DNA from: Mycobacterium sp. M26
GTDB taxonomy: Bacteria; Actinomycetota; Actinomycetes; Mycobacteriales; Mycobacteriaceae
Direction: 5' to 3'
Length of the DNA: 64,000 bases
NCBI RefSeq assembly: GCF_001494595.1
Contig: NZ_LN929907.1
Span: 1,555,468 to 1,619,467, forward strand
The notes under the pieces are model-generated. The model saw only the letters and a list, made by a program, of their open reading frames with translations. It was not told where the DNA came from and searched no databases. The translations under genes and the position numbers were made by a program. Shown here piece by piece: positions 54,711 through 63,581 of this stretch; position 1 is the stretch's first letter, and each line of letters opens with the position of its first letter.

Positions 54711-56119
54711 GTCAGCCCCGGCTACCCGACGGGTTTGCCGTCCAGGTCGATCGACGGGTCCGTACGCTCGCCTCGGGCTCGGCACTGCTGGGCGGATCGC
54801 CCACCCGGCTGCTCCGGCTGGCCCCGGCCGCGCAGACGCTGCTCGACGGCGGCCGCCTCGAGGTTCGCGATGCAGTCAGTGCGCAATTGGCCCGGACGCT
54901 GCTGGACGCCACCGTGGCACATCCACGGCCCGCAGGTGGGCCCTCGCATCGTGATGTGACCGTGGTGATTCCGGTGCGTGACAACGCTTTCGGCTTGTAT
55001 CGGCTGGTGATGTCGCTGCGGGCGATGCGCGTCATCGTCGTCGACGACGGCTCGCAAACCCCGGTGAACGCCGCCGATCTCGAGGCCGCCCGCTGTGAGG
55101 TCGAGGTGGTGCGGCATGACCGCAGCAAGGGCCCTGCCGCGGCACGCAATACCGGACTATCCTTGTGCTCAACGGATTTTGTGGCCTTCCTGGACTCTGA
55201 CGTGGTGCCGCACCGGGGTTGGCTGGAGGCACTGCTGGGTCACTTCTGCGACCCCGCTGTCGCACTGGTGGCGCCGCGGATCGTCGGACTGGGACACAGT
55301 GATGAACTGGTCGCCCGCTACGAGGCGGTCCGGTCGTCGCTCGATCTGGGGGAGCGCGAAGCGCCGGTGGTGCCCTACGGCCCGGTGTCCTATGTCCCCA
55401 GTGCCGCGATCATCTGCCGCCGTCTTGCCTTGCTCGAACTCGGCGGCTTCGATGAGACGTTGCCCTCCGGGGAGGATGTCGACCTGTGCTGGCGGCTGGT
55501 CGAGTCGGGCTCCAGACTGCGCTATGAGCCCATCGCCCTGGTGGCCCATGAGCACCGCACCCACATCCGAGATTGGCTGGCCCGCAAGGCCTTCTATGGA
55601 AGTTCCGCAGCGCCGCTGTCCATCCGCCACCCGGACAAGACCGCCCCCGTCGTGGTGTCCGCGTGGAGTCTGCTGGTGTGGTTGTTGATGGCGCTGGGCT
55701 CGGCGTCGGGTTATCTGGCCTCACTGGTGTTCGCCGGTGTCACTACCCGGCGGATGGCCAGGACGATGCAGAACACCGACGCCGGGATCCGGGATGTGGT
55801 CGTCCTGACCCTGCGCGGGATCGGCGCCGCGGCCCGACAGCTGGCCGCGGCAACCTGTCGGCACTACTGGCCGCTGGCGCTGGCGGCGGCACTGATCTCA
55901 CGGCGCTGCCGGCAGGCGGTGCTGGTGGCTGCCGTCCTCGACGGGGTGCTCGACTGGTTTGCCCGCAACCGCGGTGGTGATGGTGAGGGAAAGCCGGTCG
56001 GCCTGGTCGCCTACCTGTTGCTCAAGCGGCTCGATGACCTCGCCTACGGTGCCGGTCTGTGGACGGGCGTGGTTCGGGAGCGGACTCTGCGGCCGCTGAA
56101 GCCACAGATCAAGACCTAA
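54707..56119 (+). CDS. mftF: mycofactocin glycosyltransferase
   Basis: The 470-residue protein is a family 2 glycosyltransferase with [10 protein letters not shown] near residue 85, VVDDGSQTP, the metal-binding DSDV motif and the acceptor-side [10 protein letters not shown] motif, followed by a C-terminal region with membrane-associated helices. It adds the beta-1,4-linked glucose chain to premycofactocin. It overlaps mftE by 4 bases and is followed directly by the broken mftG. Confidence 0.95.
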   Translation: MSQPRLPDGFAVQVDRRVRTLASGSALLGGSPTRLLRLAPAAQTLLDGGRLEVRDAVSAQLARTLLDATVAHPRPAGGPSHRDVTVVIPVRDNAFGLYRLVMSLRAMRVIVVDDGSQTPVNAADLEAARCEVEVVRHDRSKGPAAARNTGLSLCSTDFVAFLDSDVVPHRGWLEALLGHFCDPAVALVAPRIVGLGHSDELVARYEAVRSSLDLGEREAPVVPYGPVSYVPSAAIICRRLALLELGGFDETLPSGEDVDLCWRLVESGSRLRYEPIALVAHEHRTHIRDWLARKAFYGSSAAPLSIRHPDKTAPVVVSAWSLLVWLLMALGSASGYLASLVFAGVTTRRMARTMQNTDAGIRDVVVLTLRGIGAAARQLAAATCRHYWPLALAAALISRRCRQAVLVAAVLDGVLDWFARNRGGDGEGKPVGLVAYLLLKRLDDLAYGAGLWTGVVRERTLRPLKPQIKT

Positions 56120-56131
56120 CCGACGGGCCGG

Positions 56132-57674
56132 GTTGCCGACATCACGCACAGCGACGTCCTCATCGTCGGCGCGGGTAGCGCCGGATCCGTCCTCGCCGAA
56201 CGGCTCTCGGCCGATTCGGCCTGTCACGTCACGGTGCTGGAGGCCGGCTACGGCCCGGCTGAGCGCGGTGTCCGGGATCTGACCGCCAACGGGTTGCAGC
56301 TGCCGATCGGTGCGGCCAGCCCGCTGGCCCGCCGGTATCGGACCACCCTGACCGAGGACCCGGTCCGCACCGCCGATATCGTCCGGGGCAGTACCGTCGG
56401 CGGCTCAGGGGCGGTGAACGGCGGGTACTTCTGCCGCGCACTGCCCGCTGACTTCGACCGCCGAGGACCCGGTCCGCACCGCCGATATCGTCCGGGGCAG
56501 TACCGTCGGCGGCTCAGGGGCGGTGAACGGCGGGTACTTCTGCCGCGCACTGCCCGCTGACTTCGACGGCCCCGCGCTACCCGGCTGGTCCTGGGCACAG
56601 GTCAGCGAACACTATCGGGCCATCGAGACTGACCTCGATTTTCCCGAACGGCACGACGGGGGTCCTATCCGGATCGCGCGCACCGGTGAATTCGTCGGTA
56701 GTACAGCAATGTTCGTGCACGCGGCCCAGGATGCCGGGTATCGCTGGCTGCCCGATCTCAATGCCGAACCTGTCGGTGAGAACACGCCGCCCGGAATCGG
56801 TGCCGTCCCGCTGAACATCGTCGGCGGTGTCCGGACCGGGCCCGGTGCGGCGTTCCTGGAGCCGGCTCTGGACCGGCCCAACCTCGATGTCCTGACCCGC
56901 CACACCGTGTTGCGTCTGCGGATGTCCGGGACCAGGGTGACCGGGGTGGATGCCCTCAGCCCCGACGGTCGGGTCAGCCTGTCGGCCGACCGGGTGGTCC
57001 TGTCGGCCGGTGCCATCGAATCAGCGCACCTGCTGATGCTCTCCGGGATCGGTCCCGCTGCGTCGCTGCGTACCGCGGGTATCCCCGTGCTCGCCGATCT
57101 TCCGGTGGGCCTGCGCACCTGGGATCACCCGGAATGGGTGATCCCCACGACATGGACAGTGGCCGCCGGACGTCCGGTGCTGGAAGTGCTGCTGATCGAC
57201 GGCGACGTCGAAATCAGGCCCTACACCGGTGGTTTCATCTCCATGGTCGGCGACGGGACAGCCGGGAAGCCGGACTGGCCGCATCTGGGCGTCGCACTGA
57301 TGCGACCGCGGTCGCACGGCACGGTCAGCCTGGTGTCAGCCGACCCCGTCCAGCCCCTGCTGATCGAGCATCGTTACGACAGCGACCCCGCTGATGTCGC
57401 CAAACTACGGCGCGGTCACCAGGTCGCTGCCGAGATCGCCAGTACGGCAACCGAACTCGGTGAGCCGATGTGGTCGACGTCGCAGCATCTCTGCGGTACC
57501 GCCCCGATGGGAGTCGACGGTGACGAGTATGCCGTCGTGGATCCGCGCTGCCGGGTGCGTGGTGTCGACGGACTGTGGGTGGTGGACGGGTCGATCCTGC
57601 CGCGCGTCCCCAGTCGCGGCCCGCACGCGACCATCGCGATGATCGGGCACCGCGCGGCGGAGTTCGTCCGCTGA
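56132..57674 (+). pseudogene. mftG: mycofactocin dehydrogenase (GMC oxidoreductase), frameshifted by an internal duplication
   Basis: The gene encodes the GMC-type flavoprotein that reoxidises mycofactocinol and links it to respiration. FAD motif VLIVGAGSAGSVLAERL and VLEAGYGP are read in one frame up to about 56458; the rest, including LSAGAIESAHLL, LCGTAPMG and the terminal VVDGSILPR motif, is read in another frame to 57674. A 107-bp segment (56352-56458) is repeated exactly at 56461-56567 with a 2-base insert, and the total addition of 109 bases shifts the frame. Removing one copy restores a continuous frame. In addition, no ATG, GTG or TTG precedes the FAD motif in frame after the mftF stop; the codon at the expected place (56132) is GTT. 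The first in-frame GTG is at 56234, after the FAD motif. Confidence 0.85.
56352..56567 (+). repeat. 107-bp tandem duplication inside mftG
   Basis: Bases 56352-56458 are identical to 56461-56567; the two copies are separated by CG. The period is 109 bases, not a multiple of three. The repeated segment encodes the TVGGSGAVNGGYF part of the FAD domain. Confidence 0.97.
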
Positions 57675-57675
57675 C

Positions 57676-58338
57676 TCAGGCCGACAGCGGGACCAGTGCC
57701 TCGGCCAGTCGTGTCGCCGCTTCGACGCCATCGATCACCGGCACGCCGAGGCGCTCCCGCAGCGGATGGGCGAAACGGGCCATCGCCGCGCAGCCCAGGA
57801 CCACCGCCGTGCTGCCGTCGGCGCGCAGCGCTTGCTCACAGAGCTCGGCGATCGGGACGAAACTGCCGGGATCCGAATCGATCTGAAGCACCGGGATGTC
57901 GCAGGCGTGGACACCCAGGCAGGACCCCGCCGTATAGCTTTGCGCCAGTTCCCACGCTCGTGGCACCGTCGCCGACATGGACGTCACCACCGAGAACCCG
58001 CCGGACAGCAGGGCGGCCGCGTGCATCGCGGCTTGCGCGATCCCCAGCACCGGGGCGCGCACCGCGGCGCGTGCCGCCACCAGACCCGGATCGCCGAAGC
58101 AGGCGATCACATAGGCATCCGGGCGGGCGTCGTCAGGACCGGCAGCGGCAGCGGCGATTTCGGCGAGAAGACCTGGTACACAACGGCGCTCGTCATCGTC
58201 GTTCTCGATGCTGGCCGGCCCGTCGGGTGGGTTGACGGCCCGGATGTCGGTACCCGGGTGTGCTGCCGCGCGGGCGGCCTCGGCGATCGCGGCAGTCATC
58301 GTGGCCGTGGTGTTGGGATTGACGAACAGCAGCCGCAC
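57676..58338 (-). CDS. Asp/Glu/hydantoin racemase-family protein
   Basis: The 220-residue product has the layout of the aspartate/glutamate/hydantoin racemase family: VNPNTTATM at the N-terminus, the first catalytic Cys in YVIACFGDPG, a second Cys in VVLGCAAM, and the C-terminal PVIDGVEAA motif. GTG 58338 is chosen because the sequence from there matches the family start; the frame is open further upstream. Members racemise amino acids or hydantoins, or isomerise maleate. It is convergent with mftG, 2 bases apart, and has no visible tie to mycofactocin. Confidence 0.85.
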   Translation of the reverse strand: MRLLFVNPNTTATMTAAIAEAARAAAHPGTDIRAVNPPDGPASIENDDDERRCVPGLLAEIAAAAAGPDDARPDAYVIACFGDPGLVAARAAVRAPVLGIAQAAMHAAALLSGGFSVVTSMSATVPRAWELAQSYTAGSCLGVHACDIPVLQIDSDPGSFVPIAELCEQALRADGSTAVVLGCAAMARFAHPLRERLGVPVIDGVEAATRLAEALVPLSA

Positions 58339-58471
58339 CAGCAGAAGTGTAGTGGCGGGTGCCGGCGGCGTGCTGGCCGAGACGACGGCCACGGGTCATA
58401 CCGCGCCGCACGGCACTCGGTACCCTTGTCGGGCTGGATCAGGGTGGGGATTGCCCGGGAAGGAATGCATC

Positions 58472-59125
58472 ATGGCGGGCCAACGCAGCGACCCGCGACC
58501 GGCACGCTCCCGTGCCCGGTTGCTCGACGCGGCGACCGCACTGCTGCGCACCGGGGGTCCCAACGCTGTCACCGTCGATGCCGTCACGCGCGGTGCCAAC
58601 GTCGCCCGCGCCACGCTCTACCGGCACTTTCCCAGCGGCAATGACCTGCTGGCAGCCGCTTTCAACAGCCTCATCCCGCCCGCACCGATGCCCCAGGACG
58701 GCGGCACACTGCGCGACCGGCTGGTGGCCCTGGTGCAGGCGCAGGCCGAGCTCATCGCCAACACCCCGGTGCTGTTGACCGCCAGCTACTGGTTGGCGCT
58801 GGGACCGGATATGGAGCGGATGCCCGGCAGCGCCGATGGCGACAGCCCGGAGATCCGGACCCTGCGGGAGCGCATCGCCCAGCAGTACGGTGCGCCGTTC
58901 GAAGCGATCTTCGACAGCCCCGAGGCCGTCGCCGAACTCGGTGACGTCGACCGCGCGCAAGCAATCATGCTGCTGATCGGTCCGCTGGTGGCCGGCCGGA
59001 TCAGCACCCTGACCGACTTCGACTATCGCGAGTGCGCCCGCAAGGCGGTGGACGGTTTTCTGGCCGTCCACCGCAAACCCGCGGCCGAGGTCAGCTCAGT
59101 TCCACCCGAATCGGAAGGTGCTTGA
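58472..59125 (+). CDS. TetR-family transcriptional regulator
   Basis: The 217-residue product has a TetR helix-turn-helix at about residues 13-60 (TLLRTGGPNAVTVDAVTRGA with ATLYRHFPSGNDLLAAAF as recognition segment) and a helical C-terminal domain with LLIGPLVAGRI typical of the family. AGGAA lies 7 bases before the ATG at 58472. Its 3' end overlaps the convergent P450 gene by 35 bases, and it may control that gene or the racemase gene divergent from it. Confidence 0.88.
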   Translation: MAGQRSDPRPARSRARLLDAATALLRTGGPNAVTVDAVTRGANVARATLYRHFPSGNDLLAAAFNSLIPPAPMPQDGGTLRDRLVALVQAQAELIANTPVLLTASYWLALGPDMERMPGSADGDSPEIRTLRERIAQQYGAPFEAIFDSPEAVAELGDVDRAQAIMLLIGPLVAGRISTLTDFDYRECARKAVDGFLAVHRKPAAEVSSVPPESEGA

Positions 59126-60341
59126 GGCCGCCGACGAAGGTGGTGGCCATCAGCTCCGGCTCACCGGCCAGCTCAATGGATTTGATCCGCGGGATCAGCT
59201 CGGTGAAGAAGCTGTTCATCTCCATCCGGGCCAGCGACGCTCCCAGGCAGAAGTGCACGCCGTAGCCGAACGACAGATGCTTGTTCGGATCTCGCCCGAC
59301 GTCGAAGGTCTCGGGGTTGTCGAAGACTTCTTCGTCGCGGTTGGCCGAGGTGTAGGCCAGATAGACCGCTTCGCCCTTGGCGATCTTCACCCCGCGAACC
59401 TCGGTGTCCTCCTGGGCGGTCCGCATGAACTCCTTCACGGGAACGACCCAGCGGATCATCTCCTCGACCGCGGTGCCCATCAGCGACATGTCGTTCTGCA
59501 GCCGGGCCAACTGGTCCGGATGTTCCAGCAGTGCACGCATCCCGCCGGCGATACCGGCGCTGGTGGTGTCGTGCCCGGCGCTGGCCACGATCACGTAGTA
59601 GGACAGCGTGTCCATATCCGACAGTGGCTCGCCGTTGATCTTCGCGTTGGCGATCGCCGAGGCCAGGTCGTCGGTCGGGTTCTCCCGCCGCGAGGCGGTC
59701 AGCGCCGAGAAATAGTTGAAGAAGTCCATCAGCACCGCGAGCATGTCCTCGACATCGCCACCGCGCTGGAACTCTTCGTCGTTGCCGCCGAACATCTCCT
59801 GGGTGAGCTTGAGCATCCGGGGGAAGTCCGAGTCCGGCAGGCCCAGCATGGTCAGGATGATGTAGAGCGGGTAGTTCACCGCGATCTCGGTCATGAAGTC
59901 GAGTTCCGGCCCCTTCTCGGCCATCTTGTCGACCCAGATCTTGGCCAGCTCGTCGCAGCGCGCCTTGAGCGCCTTGAGGACCTTCGGCCGGAACCAGTCG
60001 GCGCCGACCTTGCGCACGTCACGGTGGTGCGGATCGTCCATGTGGATCAGCGTGCGCAGCCCGGTGCCCGCCTGCAGGTCGGCCAGCAGCTTGTCGTCGG
60101 CCTCGGTGATGGCCAGCAGCGGGCGGGGGAAGTTGGTGAACAGGTCGTTCTGCCGCTCGATGTCCATGATGTCGGAGTGCTTGGTGACCGCCCAGAACGG
60201 CCGATAGCCCTCGACATCGACCCAGGACACCGGGGCGTGCGCCCGCAGGTGAGCCATGGCCTCATAGAACCGCCTGTCGTCGGTGTAGGCCTGCGGATCG
60301 GCCAGGACGCGGGCTGCGGGATCCATGATCCGGGTGGTCAT
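59091..60341 (-). CDS. cytochrome P450
   Basis: The 416-residue protein is a soluble bacterial P450. It has the I-helix oxygen-activation motif AGHDTTSAG near residue 253, the ExxR motif in EVFDNPETFDVGRD-adjacent and EEMIRWVVPVKE regions, and the heme-binding loop FGYGVHFCLGASLA with the Cys ligand near residue 363. It needs a ferredoxin and reductase; a reductase-like gene lies 11 kb upstream. The substrate is not evident; the sequence suggests a mycobacterial lipid- or sterol-type CYP, but this is not secure. Confidence 0.93.
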   Translation of the reverse strand: MTTRIMDPAARVLADPQAYTDDRRFYEAMAHLRAHAPVSWVDVEGYRPFWAVTKHSDIMDIERQNDLFTNFPRPLLAITEADDKLLADLQAGTGLRTLIHMDDPHHRDVRKVGADWFRPKVLKALKARCDELAKIWVDKMAEKGPELDFMTEIAVNYPLYIILTMLGLPDSDFPRMLKLTQEMFGGNDEEFQRGGDVEDMLAVLMDFFNYFSALTASRRENPTDDLASAIANAKINGEPLSDMDTLSYYVIVASAGHDTTSAGIAGGMRALLEHPDQLARLQNDMSLMGTAVEEMIRWVVPVKEFMRTAQEDTEVRGVKIAKGEAVYLAYTSANRDEEVFDNPETFDVGRDPNKHLSFGYGVHFCLGASLARMEMNSFFTELIPRIKSIELAGEPELMATTFVGGLKHLPIRVELS

Positions 60342-60453
60342 ACGGGGTCTCCTCGATCACTGTGCACAAAACTTGACGGGTGTCAGGTTAGTAGTGTGGG
60401 CGATCACAGCCGATAGGGGAAGAGGGTTCGGGCGATTAGGGTCCGAAGGCCCT

Positions 60454-60545
60454 CCCGGCGGGCAGGAGCGAAGCGACCGGGGGGTAGGGCCCGGCGGGCA
60501 GGAGCGAAGCGACCGGGGGATAGGGCCCGGCGGGCAGGGGGGATA
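60454..60545. repeat. 36-bp tandem repeat, three copies
   Basis: A unit beginning CCCGGCGGGCAGGAGCGAAG starts at 60454, 60490 and 60526, so the period is 36 bases. The first two copies are nearly identical; the third is shorter and diverges after the first 15 bases. It lies between the P450 and carboxylesterase genes and resembles common mycobacterial intergenic repeat sequence. Confidence 0.85.
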
Positions 60546-60574
60546 GGGTCCGGCTCCGCGTAGGCTCGGTTTCC

Positions 60575-62197
60575 GTGCCGTACCGATCGCGTCCTCGATT
60601 CCGGGCGGCCCTCGCGATTCTGATGAGCCTGGCCCTTGTCGCCGGGTGTGCCCGGGGTGACGGGGAATCCACGCCGGTGACGACGCCGGCCGTAGCTCCC
60701 CGACCGGCGGTGGTGCAGACCGCCGGGGGAGCGGTCCGTGGCGTCGTGGCCCCCGGTTACCGGGTGTTCGACGGCATCCCCTACGCGGCACCACCGGTCG
60801 GGCCGCTGCGCTGGCATCCGCCGGCGCCTGCGCTGCCGTGGCAGGGCGTGCGCGATGCCACCAAGCCCGGGCTGCGCTGCCCCCAGGACACCAAGAGTGA
60901 CCCGGACTACGGGCGCGCCACCGGTGAGGACTGCCTGAACCTCAACGTCTGGACCCCGGACGGGGCAACCCCGACAACGCCGCGGCCGGTGATGGTCTGG
61001 ATTCACGGCGGCGGGTTCCTCAACGGCAGCGCCGACATCTACGACGCCCGGTGGATGGCCACTCAGGGCGACATCGTCGTCGTCACGATCAACTATCGGC
61101 TGGGCACCCTGGGCTTTCTCGCGCATCCGGCGTTGAGCCGCAACGGGAATGCGGGCAACTACGGGCTGGCCGATCAACAGGCCGCGCTGCACTGGGTGCA
61201 CGACAACATCGCCGCGTTCGGCGGAGATCCGGCGAAGGTGACTATCGCCGGCGAGTCAGCGGGTGCGATGTCGGTGTGCGACCACCTTGTCGCACCGGGT
61301 TCGCAAGGCTTGTTCCGGGCGGCGATCCTGCAGAGCGGTCCCTGCCAGGCGCAGGCGGATCGTCCCACCGCGCAGCGGGTCAGCCTGGAGTACGCCGCCG
61401 GGGTGGGGTGCGCCGACGAGGCCGCTGCCGCCGACTGCCTGCGCGCCCTGCCCGCCGACCGATTGCAGCGGCCACCGTTGTACGTCGGCTTCGGTGCCGA
61501 CCGGCTCACCGGCCCGGTGACCGGAACCGACCGGGTGCCGGTGGATCCGATGACGGCGTTCGCGCTCGACCGGGTGCCGCGGGTACCGGTGCTGATCGGC
61601 ACCAACACCGACGAGTTCACATTGTTCGTCGCCGTGCAGTATCTGCAGGAGCGCGGGTTGCCGCCCTATCCGAAGCTGCTGGCCGACACCTTCGGCCCGG
61701 ATGCATCCGCGGTGGCCGCACGCTATCCGCTGGAGCGCTACGACGGTAGCACCGGCCGAGCCTATTCCGCGGCCGTCACTGATGGCGTATTCGCCTGTCC
61801 CGCAAACACAATGGCGGCCGGGCTGGCGCACAGTGCACCGGTGTACGCCTACGAGTTCAACGACCGCACCGCGCCCTCGCCCGACCCGTTCCGTGCGGTG
61901 CCGTTCCCGGTCGGCGCCAGCCACGGCCTCGAGCTGCGCTACCTGTTCGATATCGGTGGCGCCCCACCGCTCGATCCGGCGCAGCGTCAGCTGTCCGACC
62001 AGATGATCGGGTACTGGAGCCAGTTCGTGAAGACCGGCGTGCCCGGCGTCACCGGTGCGCCGCAGTGGCCCCCGCTCGGCGCCGACGCGGCAACCGGCGC
62101 GCGACTGTCGTTGCAGACCGGGAAGCTCTCGATCGTCACCGACTTCGCCGCCCGTCACCAGTGCCCGTTCTGGGCCACTGTGAAGGGATCGCGCTAA
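60575..62197 (+). CDS. lipoprotein carboxylesterase (type B)
   Basis: The 540-residue protein has a lipoprotein signal peptide (basic start, hydrophobic core, lipobox LVAGC with C25) and a type-B carboxylesterase domain with the WIHGGGF oxyanion motif near residue 145, the nucleophile motif GESAGAM (S228), a Glu/Asp region around residue 345, and a His in the GASHGLEL segment near residue 450. It should be anchored to the outer face of the cell membrane and hydrolyse esters of lipids or xenobiotics. Start GTG 60575. It overlaps the convergent TetR gene by 4 bases. Confidence 0.92.
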   Translation: MPYRSRPRFRAALAILMSLALVAGCARGDGESTPVTTPAVAPRPAVVQTAGGAVRGVVAPGYRVFDGIPYAAPPVGPLRWHPPAPALPWQGVRDATKPGLRCPQDTKSDPDYGRATGEDCLNLNVWTPDGATPTTPRPVMVWIHGGGFLNGSADIYDARWMATQGDIVVVTINYRLGTLGFLAHPALSRNGNAGNYGLADQQAALHWVHDNIAAFGGDPAKVTIAGESAGAMSVCDHLVAPGSQGLFRAAILQSGPCQAQADRPTAQRVSLEYAAGVGCADEAAAADCLRALPADRLQRPPLYVGFGADRLTGPVTGTDRVPVDPMTAFALDRVPRVPVLIGTNTDEFTLFVAVQYLQERGLPPYPKLLADTFGPDASAVAARYPLERYDGSTGRAYSAAVTDGVFACPANTMAAGLAHSAPVYAYEFNDRTAPSPDPFRAVPFPVGASHGLELRYLFDIGGAPPLDPAQRQLSDQMIGYWSQFVKTGVPGVTGAPQWPPLGADAATGARLSLQTGKLSIVTDFAARHQCPFWATVKGSR

Positions 62198-62793
62198 CTG
62201 CGCCAGCGCGGATGTTCGACCACGGCCAGTGCCTCACTGACGTCCCGGGACAGTGACCGTCGCCGGGTGTGGCCGTCACGCACCCACCGTTGAAATGCGA
62301 AATCTGCTGCCGCCAAGGACAACTGGACCAGCAATCCAGGCCGGTTGTCATCGGCGGGGTCGGCCCCCATGCGCTCGGCGATGAGTTCGGCCAGCCGGAT
62401 GCGGTCGGCGGCGGGCAGCAGGGTCACCCGGTCGAGCAGGTCGGGTGCGGTCAGGATCGCTGCGAGCCAGTTCTGCAGGTCCGCATCGTCGAAGGAGCCC
62501 ACCCGGGTCACGATCGCGGCCGCCAATGCCACGTCGGCCGGCTCGTCGGCGGGCCGCCGCTCCAGCAGGGCGATGATCGCGGGGCCGCCGCGCTGGACCG
62601 GGCCGAGCAGCAGTTCCTCCTTGGTGGCGACATGACGGAAGAACGTCCGGGGTGACACCGCGGCCTCGGCGGCGATGTCCTCGGTGGTGACGTTGCTGAA
62701 TCCCCGTGCGGCGAACAGGCGGTAGGCCGCAGCCCGGATGTCGGACAACACCTGGGCCCGCTGCCTGTCGCGCAACGAGGGGGTGTCGGTCAC
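62194..62793 (-). CDS. TetR-family transcriptional regulator
   Basis: The 199-residue product has a TetR helix-turn-helix at about residues 10-57 (FAARGFSNVTTEDIAAEAAV with SPRTFFRHVATKEELLL) and a C-terminal helical domain. GTG 62793 overlaps the stop of the SDR gene by 4 bases, so it is the third gene of the VOC-SDR-TetR operon and probably autoregulates it. Confidence 0.9.
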   Translation of the reverse strand: MTDTPSLRDRQRAQVLSDIRAAAYRLFAARGFSNVTTEDIAAEAAVSPRTFFRHVATKEELLLGPVQRGGPAIIALLERRPADEPADVALAAAIVTRVGSFDDADLQNWLAAILTAPDLLDRVTLLPAADRIRLAELIAERMGADPADDNRPGLLVQLSLAAADFAFQRWVRDGHTRRRSLSRDVSEALAVVEHPRWRS

Positions 62794-63581
62794 CGGAACG
62801 ATCCCATCCCGCCGTCGACGTGGATGGTCTGCGCCGTGACATAGGCCGCGTCATCGCTGACCAGGAAGGCGACGGTCGCGCCGATATCGTGGTGGGTGTC
62901 ACCGACCCGTTGCAGCGGAATGCCTTTCACGACTTTGGCGTAGACGTCCGGGAACGACTCGCGCCACCCGCGGACCCCGTCGGAGTTGGCGAACGGGCAG
63001 ATCACGTTCACCCGGATGTTGTCCGGACCCCATTCCAGCGCAGCGACTTTCGACATCCCGCGGATGGCTTCCTTGGCTCCGGCGTAGGCGCCGAACCAGG
63101 TCTGCCCGCCGGTGCCGCTGCCGGAACCGAGGTTGACCACCGAACCCCGGGCGGAGGCCTTCAGTAACGGGTAGGCGGCCTGCATCAGAAAGAAGGTGGC
63201 CCGCGGCCCGATGTCGAACACCAGGTCGTAGTCCTCCATCGTGATGTCGCTGAACGGCTTTGGCTCATTGCTCACGATGGCGTTGTTGATCAGCGCGTCC
63301 AGCCCCCCGAGGTAGTCGACCGCGGTGTCGACGATCAGGCGGTAGCTGGCGCGGTCGCACAGATCGGCGACCAGTGCCGTGGCGTGCTGTCCTTCTGCGA
63401 CGAACTGGTCGGCCACCTTGGTGACCTTGGGATCGCGGTCGACCAGCAGGACCGCGGCGCCGCGTTCCAGCAGGGCCGCGGTGATCCCGCGGCCGACGCC
63501 CTTGGCCGCGCCGGTGACGATCGCCCGCAGGCCGGTCAGCGACGTGGAATGCCAGTACGGCGGGCGATCCTCAGGTACCAC
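62790..63581 (-). CDS. SDR-family oxidoreductase
   Basis: The 263-residue protein is a classical short-chain dehydrogenase with the cofactor motif TGAAKGVGRGI near residue 22, Asp-Arg after the second strand (VDRDPK), the NNA strand, catalytic Ser in NLGSGSG and the YAGAK motif, although the usual Ser is preceded by Gly-Ser repeats. C-terminal VDGGMG is typical. It overlaps the VOC gene by 11 bases and the TetR gene by 4. The substrate is unknown. Confidence 0.92.
   Translation of the reverse strand: MVPEDRPPYWHSTSLTGLRAIVTGAAKGVGRGITAALLERGAAVLLVDRDPKVTKVADQFVAEGQHATALVADLCDRASYRLIVDTAVDYLGGLDALINNAIVSNEPKPFSDITMEDYDLVFDIGPRATFFLMQAAYPLLKASARGSVVNLGSGSGTGGQTWFGAYAGAKEAIRGMSKVAALEWGPDNIRVNVICPFANSDGVRGWRESFPDVYAKVVKGIPLQRVGDTHHDIGATVAFLVSDDAAYVTAQTIHVDGGMGSFR

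Noticed and set aside
59118..60416. 432-codon plus-strand frame opposite the P450
   Set aside because: A shadow: no motif and a Val/Gly/His/Gln-rich composition, while the minus strand holds all P450 signatures.
60454..60545. Possible CRISPR array from the 36-bp repeats
   Set aside because: The repeats are directly adjacent with no unique spacers and no cas genes are present; it is a plain tandem repeat.
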